A stretch of 64,000 nucleotides of DNA, taken from NCBI GenBank assembly GCA_018821305.1, contig JAHJMN010000092.1, positions 1 through 64,000 on the forward strand. Reading direction: 5' to 3'. The translations under genes were made by a program, and so were the position numbers. Shown here one piece after another: positions 60,491 through 64,000 of the stretch (the first letter of the stretch is position 1; each line of letters opens with the position of its first letter). The notes beneath the pieces were generated by a model. The model saw only the letters and a program-made list of their open reading frames with translations. It did not search any database and was not told the origin of the DNA. This DNA comes from Myxococcota bacterium. Its GTDB lineage: Bacteria > Myxococcota_A > Polyangia > HGW-17.

Positions 60491-61978
60491 ATGTGCGGTT
60501 TTGTTGGTCTTATTGGCGTAGAACAGGCATCTCATGAGGTTTTTACTGCTTTGCAGAGTATCCAGCACCGTGGGCAGGACAGCGCAGGAATTGCTTCTAA
60601 AAAAGGTAACCATTTCAGAATTTCAAAAGATCTTGGGCTTGTGCACCAGATTTTTAAAAAGGAAGACTTGGACCGACTTGAAGGCAGTGCAGCCATTGGC
60701 CACGTGCGTTATCCCACCATCGGTTCGGGAAACCGCGAGGATACTCAACCATTTTACAGCCGGCGACCCGGTATCGTTATGGCCCACAATGGAAACATCA
60801 TTAATTTTGAGGAGATAAAGGATTTTCTTCTGGAAAAATCCATCTATCTTTCTTCCCATTGCGATGTGGAGCCAGTTCTGCATGTGATGGCTTCTTACAT
60901 CACAAAAGAAACAAAACCCGGGTATTCCCTTGAAGATGTCATTCATTCCCTCAAAGAAACATTCCGGATTGTCAAAGGAGCGTTTTCCATCGTCGGAATC
61001 ATGAATATTGACGGAAAAGACACCATGTTTCTTACACGCGATCCCAATGCCATACGTCCGGCAGTTTATGGACGTAAAGGAACCGCCTGGATTGCTGCTT
61101 CCGAAAGTGTGTGCCTCGATATTCTCGATTTTGAAATCTGTGGCCACGTGAAACCAGGGGAAGTGATTTTTTTCCGGGAGGGTGAAGAGCCGGTTTTCGC
61201 TGATATCGCACCGGAAAAGCCCAGTCACTGTGTTTTCGAGTACATCTATTTTGCTCGTCCGGATTCACATCTTGATGGCAAGTGTGTTTATCAAAGCAGG
61301 CTGGAACTGGGGCGTGAACTTGCAAGACAGTGGCTTTTAAAACATAAAGCATCTGAAATAGATGTTGTCATTCCGATTCCTGATACTTCCAGACCATCTG
61401 CCATTGCTTTCAGTGAGTATATTGGTGTCCCACACCGGGAGGGGTTTATTAAAAACCGGTACTCCGGGCGAACTTTTATTATGCCTGACCAGGCCGCTCG
61501 AATGAAGGCTTTAAAACTAAAATTGAACCCCATTGATACGGAAGTGACAGGTAAAAATGTCATGCTTATCGATGACAGTATTGTCCGTGGAAATACCATC
61601 GCACGTATTACCGAGGTGTTGAAAACCAGAAAACCGCTATCGATTCACGTGGGTATTTATTCTCCCCCCGTTGTTAATCCATGTTTTTACGGAATCGATA
61701 TGTCTTTAAAGTCGGAACTTATGGGCCGTGTTGTTATGGAGCGTTTAAAGATAGATGAACCATGTCCTGATGGTGAGACTCTTGATATTATTGAGAAAAA
61801 AATGGCAGAAATGATGGGTGTGGACAGTGTTACATTTATTCCCGTATCTGCGCTCAGGAACGTTTTTCCCAAAAAATTTTGCATGGCCTGTTTTGATAGT
61901 AATTATCCTGTTGAAATAACGCAGGAATACCTTAAAGTAATTGAGAACGATCGTTTATGCGGTCAGTGTAATATCTAA
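60491..61978 (+). CDS. purF: Amidophosphoribosyltransferase
   Basis: 495 residues; first step of purine synthesis, making phosphoribosylamine from PRPP and glutamine. The glutaminase nucleophile Cys 2 directly follows Met (MCGFVGLIG), so no propeptide has to be removed. The PRPP loop is VMLIDDSIVRGNT. Cys residues at KPSHCVFEY, NPCFYG and FCMACF match the four ligands of the [4Fe-4S] type known from Bacillus PurF. GGAGG six bases before the ATG. Confidence 0.97.
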   Translation: MCGFVGLIGVEQASHEVFTALQSIQHRGQDSAGIASKKGNHFRISKDLGLVHQIFKKEDLDRLEGSAAIGHVRYPTIGSGNREDTQPFYSRRPGIVMAHNGNIINFEEIKDFLLEKSIYLSSHCDVEPVLHVMASYITKETKPGYSLEDVIHSLKETFRIVKGAFSIVGIMNIDGKDTMFLTRDPNAIRPAVYGRKGTAWIAASESVCLDILDFEICGHVKPGEVIFFREGEEPVFADIAPEKPSHCVFEYIYFARPDSHLDGKCVYQSRLELGRELARQWLLKHKASEIDVVIPIPDTSRPSAIAFSEYIGVPHREGFIKNRYSGRTFIMPDQAARMKALKLKLNPIDTEVTGKNVMLIDDSIVRGNTIARITEVLKTRKPLSIHVGIYSPPVVNPCFYGIDMSLKSELMGRVVMERLKIDEPCPDGETLDIIEKKMAEMMGVDSVTFIPVSALRNVFPKKFCMACFDSNYPVEITQEYLKVIENDRLCGQCNI

Positions 61979-62002
61979 ATTTTGGCCCATCGGAGGTGCT
62001 TG

Positions 62003-63760
62003 ATGAAAGTCAGTCGTTTCTTATTTCTTGCAGCAGCCCTTACTTTTGTATTCACATCCTGTGATGATGACAAAAACAATAACTGTGGAAATGGAATTCT
62101 TGATGAAGGAGAGCAGTGCGATCCTGAAATTCCATCACCTTATTCTACCTGTAGCGAGGATTGTCTTCTTTTACAGTTCTGCGGAAATGGCCTGATTGAA
62201 GGCAACGAAGAATGTGATGATGGCAACCATGGTAATAATGACGGTTGCAGTGCATCCTGTCAGAAGGAAGTCGGCTGTGGTAACGGTTACATTGATTTCA
62301 CCAAGGGTGAAAATGGCGAACTTCTAATTGAAGAGTGCGATGACGGTAATCTTATTGATGGCGACGGCTGCAGTGCTACCTGTACCTCAGAAGGTGCTCA
62401 AGTTTGCGGCAACGGGATCCTCGAATACGGCGAATCCTGCGATGATGGAAATACAACAGATGGTGACGGCTGCAGTGCTCTTTGTAAAGTGGAATCCGGC
62501 TGCGGTGATGGCATCCGTGACTGGCCTATTGAAATCTGCGATGACGGCAATCTTGTAGCTGGTGATGGCTGCAGTCAATACTGCCGCCCGGAATTCGACT
62601 GCGGTAACGGTATCTGCGAAGAAGAAGACGGTGAATTCTGCGACGTATGCCCTCAGGATTGTTGTCCGGATTGCGGCAACGGAATCCTGGATGAGGGAGA
62701 AACTTGCGAGGATTCCAACAACGTCCGTTACGACGGTTGTAGTCCCGGCTGCATGGACGAAGACGGCACTCCCACTTGCGGTAACCTGATCCTCGAAACT
62801 GGCGAAGAATGCGATGACGGTAACGTAGTTGAAGGCGATGGCTGTGATGAAAACTGCCTTCGTGAATTCATTGTTGGCGACGGCATTTGCGAACGCACTA
62901 AAAATGAAAACTGCATGAATTCCCTTGCTGACTGCTGTCCCGACTGCGGTAACGGCAAAATCGACGCCGGGGAAGAATGTGACGGAACCCTTCTCAATAA
63001 TCAGACCTGCACAAACAACTGCTGGGAAGGTGGCACCATTGCCTGCACCAGTTACTGTATGCTTGATTTCACAGGTTGTACCGGCACGGGCCCTGTTTGT
63101 GGTGATTCCACAGCTGAATGCTCTGAAAAGTGCGACGGGTCTGATTTTAAAGGCAAAAACTGTTCTTCCTTTGGTTATGAATCCGGTTCCCTCGTTTGTC
63201 GCTCCAACTGTACCATCGATACTGTTGGATGCTCCGGGTTCCTGTATTACGCATTTTCCGATTTCGCAGACAGCGCCCTTCCTGATGGATGGACCATGGC
63301 TGGTGAGTTTGCTCTTGGAACTCCCACTTCAGTATCAGGGCCCTCCGGCTGTTATTCGACTCCGTACTGCGTTGGTACTGATCTGGCAGGAGAATACGCA
63401 AACTCCCTGAGTTATGACACAACTTATCTCAAACTTCCGGAAATAGATCTATCGATAGCTACGGCTCCGGTTATGACTTTCTACGGATGGGTTGATGCCG
63501 AATCCTGTTGCGATGGTGGAAAAGTTCAGATTTCAAATGACGGAGGCATTACCTTTGTCGATATTCCGACATCCGAAGTAAGCCCTGCTTATCAGGGAAC
63601 TTACGGCTGGACCGGTGTTAACACAACTTGGACTCAGCACACTGTTAATCTAACAAGTTATATCGGAAATACTGTTGTCATTCGATTTGCCTTCCGTTCG
63701 GACTCCTCCGTTACAAATGAAGGCTGGTTCATCGACGACATCATAATTGAAGAGCAGTAG
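62003..63760 (+). CDS. Lipoprotein with Myxococcus cysteine-rich repeats (DUF4215) and jelly-roll end
   Basis: 585 residues. Lipoprotein signal with Cys in VFTSC ([20 protein letters not shown]). About residues 25-370 hold many CGNG...EECDDGN...GDGCSATC repeats (the Myxococcus cysteine-rich repeat, TIGR02232/DUF4215). The last 160 residues are a MAM-like beta-sandwich ([15 protein letters not shown] ... GWFIDDIII) shared with the protein at 28663. Both are probably displayed on the outer surface. CGGAGGTG seven bases before the ATG; an earlier in-frame start would spoil the signal. Confidence 0.88.
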   Translation: MKVSRFLFLAAALTFVFTSCDDDKNNNCGNGILDEGEQCDPEIPSPYSTCSEDCLLLQFCGNGLIEGNEECDDGNHGNNDGCSASCQKEVGCGNGYIDFTKGENGELLIEECDDGNLIDGDGCSATCTSEGAQVCGNGILEYGESCDDGNTTDGDGCSALCKVESGCGDGIRDWPIEICDDGNLVAGDGCSQYCRPEFDCGNGICEEEDGEFCDVCPQDCCPDCGNGILDEGETCEDSNNVRYDGCSPGCMDEDGTPTCGNLILETGEECDDGNVVEGDGCDENCLREFIVGDGICERTKNENCMNSLADCCPDCGNGKIDAGEECDGTLLNNQTCTNNCWEGGTIACTSYCMLDFTGCTGTGPVCGDSTAECSEKCDGSDFKGKNCSSFGYESGSLVCRSNCTIDTVGCSGFLYYAFSDFADSALPDGWTMAGEFALGTPTSVSGPSGCYSTPYCVGTDLAGEYANSLSYDTTYLKLPEIDLSIATAPVMTFYGWVDAESCCDGGKVQISNDGGITFVDIPTSEVSPAYQGTYGWTGVNTTWTQHTVNLTSYIGNTVVIRFAFRSDSSVTNEGWFIDDIIIEEQ

Positions 63761-63773
63761 TCATCCGTGTCAT

Positions 63774-64000
63774 ATGGATTATGAACTTATTGTTTCCCAA
63801 ACCGGTTCCGAAGGCCTGAGTCCCTACGACGGGCTTGATCCCCAGCAACTTGAAGCAGTCAAATCCCCTTCCGGGCCACTTCTCATAATCGCCGGGGCCG
63901 GCACCGGTAAAACGAAAACCCTCATCAGTCGCGTTGGACATCTGCTTGTTTCCGGTGTTCCTCCCGAGCGTATCATGCTTTGTACGTTCACCATAAAGGC
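63774..64000 (+). CDS. UvrD/Rep-family DNA helicase, 5' part
   Basis: The first 75 codons run off the window edge. LDPQQLEAVKSPSGPLLI then AGAGTGKTKTL (Walker A, motif I) and CTFTIKA (motif Ia) identify a superfamily I 3'-5' helicase of the UvrD/PcrA/Rep group. The Q-motif Gln pair (DPQQLEAV) is in place. The start ATG lies 13 bases after the lipoprotein stop and lacks a strong ribosome site, so it may be coupled to it or start elsewhere. Confidence 0.85.
   Translation, partial: MDYELIVSQTGSEGLSPYDGLDPQQLEAVKSPSGPLLIIAGAGTGKTKTLISRVGHLLVSGVPPERIMLCTFTIK

Noticed and set aside
1-64000. CRISPR arrays, tRNA or rRNA genes, complete insertion sequences
   Set aside because: No direct-repeat/spacer pattern, no tRNA-like cloverleaf with a T-loop and CCA region, no rRNA motifs and no transposase frame were found by reading; the family A cloverleaf shapes lack tRNA consensus bases.

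Overview
The window looks like chromosomal DNA from an AT-rich, Gram-negative bacterium related to the Myxococcota/deltaproteobacterial world. The evidence is: Hanks-type Ser/Thr kinases, Myxococcus-type cysteine-rich repeats in lipoproteins, DUF4388/PilZ/roadblock regulators, very long TPR proteins, Tat- and Sec-type lipoproteins, and an S41 protease of the deltaproteobacterial type. The lineage is an inference from gene content; there is no rRNA or tRNA here to fix it.

Layout. 1-9.8 kb: signalling block (hybrid histidine kinase; L,D-transpeptidase on the other strand; DUF4388 protein, HD-GYP response regulator and soluble histidine kinase in one operon). 10.2-21.4 kb: a 3,501-residue TPR protein followed by a small lipoprotein and a GRAM-like membrane protein. 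21.5-28.5 kb: housekeeping genes (serS, Tat ferredoxin-like protein, CheX-like protein, serC, cNMP-binding protein, HAD phosphatase, HU, small Cys protein). 28.7-35.3 kb: a large lamin-tail/Ca-binding-repeat lipoprotein, a membrane protein, a double cNMP-domain protein and a DUF192 lipoprotein broken by a repeat. 35.4-38.1 kb: kinase plus TPR/coiled-coil partner. 38.6-45.5 kb: murJ and a run of unknown envelope proteins, PilZ and a zinc-ribbon pseudokinase. 45.8-49.7 kb: a membrane coiled-coil protein, a HisD-like protein without its catalytic histidine, a pseudo-receiver, an rRNA methyltransferase and cytidine deaminase. 50-56.3 kb: kinase-LRR protein, then a three-gene operon (double-Cache/HAMP sensor, REC-like protein, roadblock protein). 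56.7-64 kb: DUF1232 protein, S41 protease, purF, DUF4215 lipoprotein and the start of a UvrD helicase.

The most unusual content lies between the genes. At least three families of short dispersed repeats occupy nearly every longer gap. Family A (about 140-150 bp) is modular, with AGTTA(C/A)TGTCCTG...CAGGACACGAACT ends, nested hairpins and compensatory stem changes between copies. One copy sits inside a B repeat whose other copies show the empty site. Another has split a lipoprotein signal peptide, and removing it with one target duplication restores the frame exactly. Family B (about 250 bp, with terminal inverted repeats TAGACCGCTT(T/G)CG...) sits at gene 3' ends, and in three cases supplies the stop codon. 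Family C (about 135 bp) is a string of perfect hairpins with GAA triloops. Octamer arrays (CAGGGAAG-like) accompany B and C. No transposase for these elements is encoded in the window, so they look like non-autonomous elements mobilised in trans, which is an inference.

Starts were reassigned for many genes from Shine-Dalgarno spacing and signal peptides. No rRNA, tRNA, CRISPR array or complete insertion sequence was seen.
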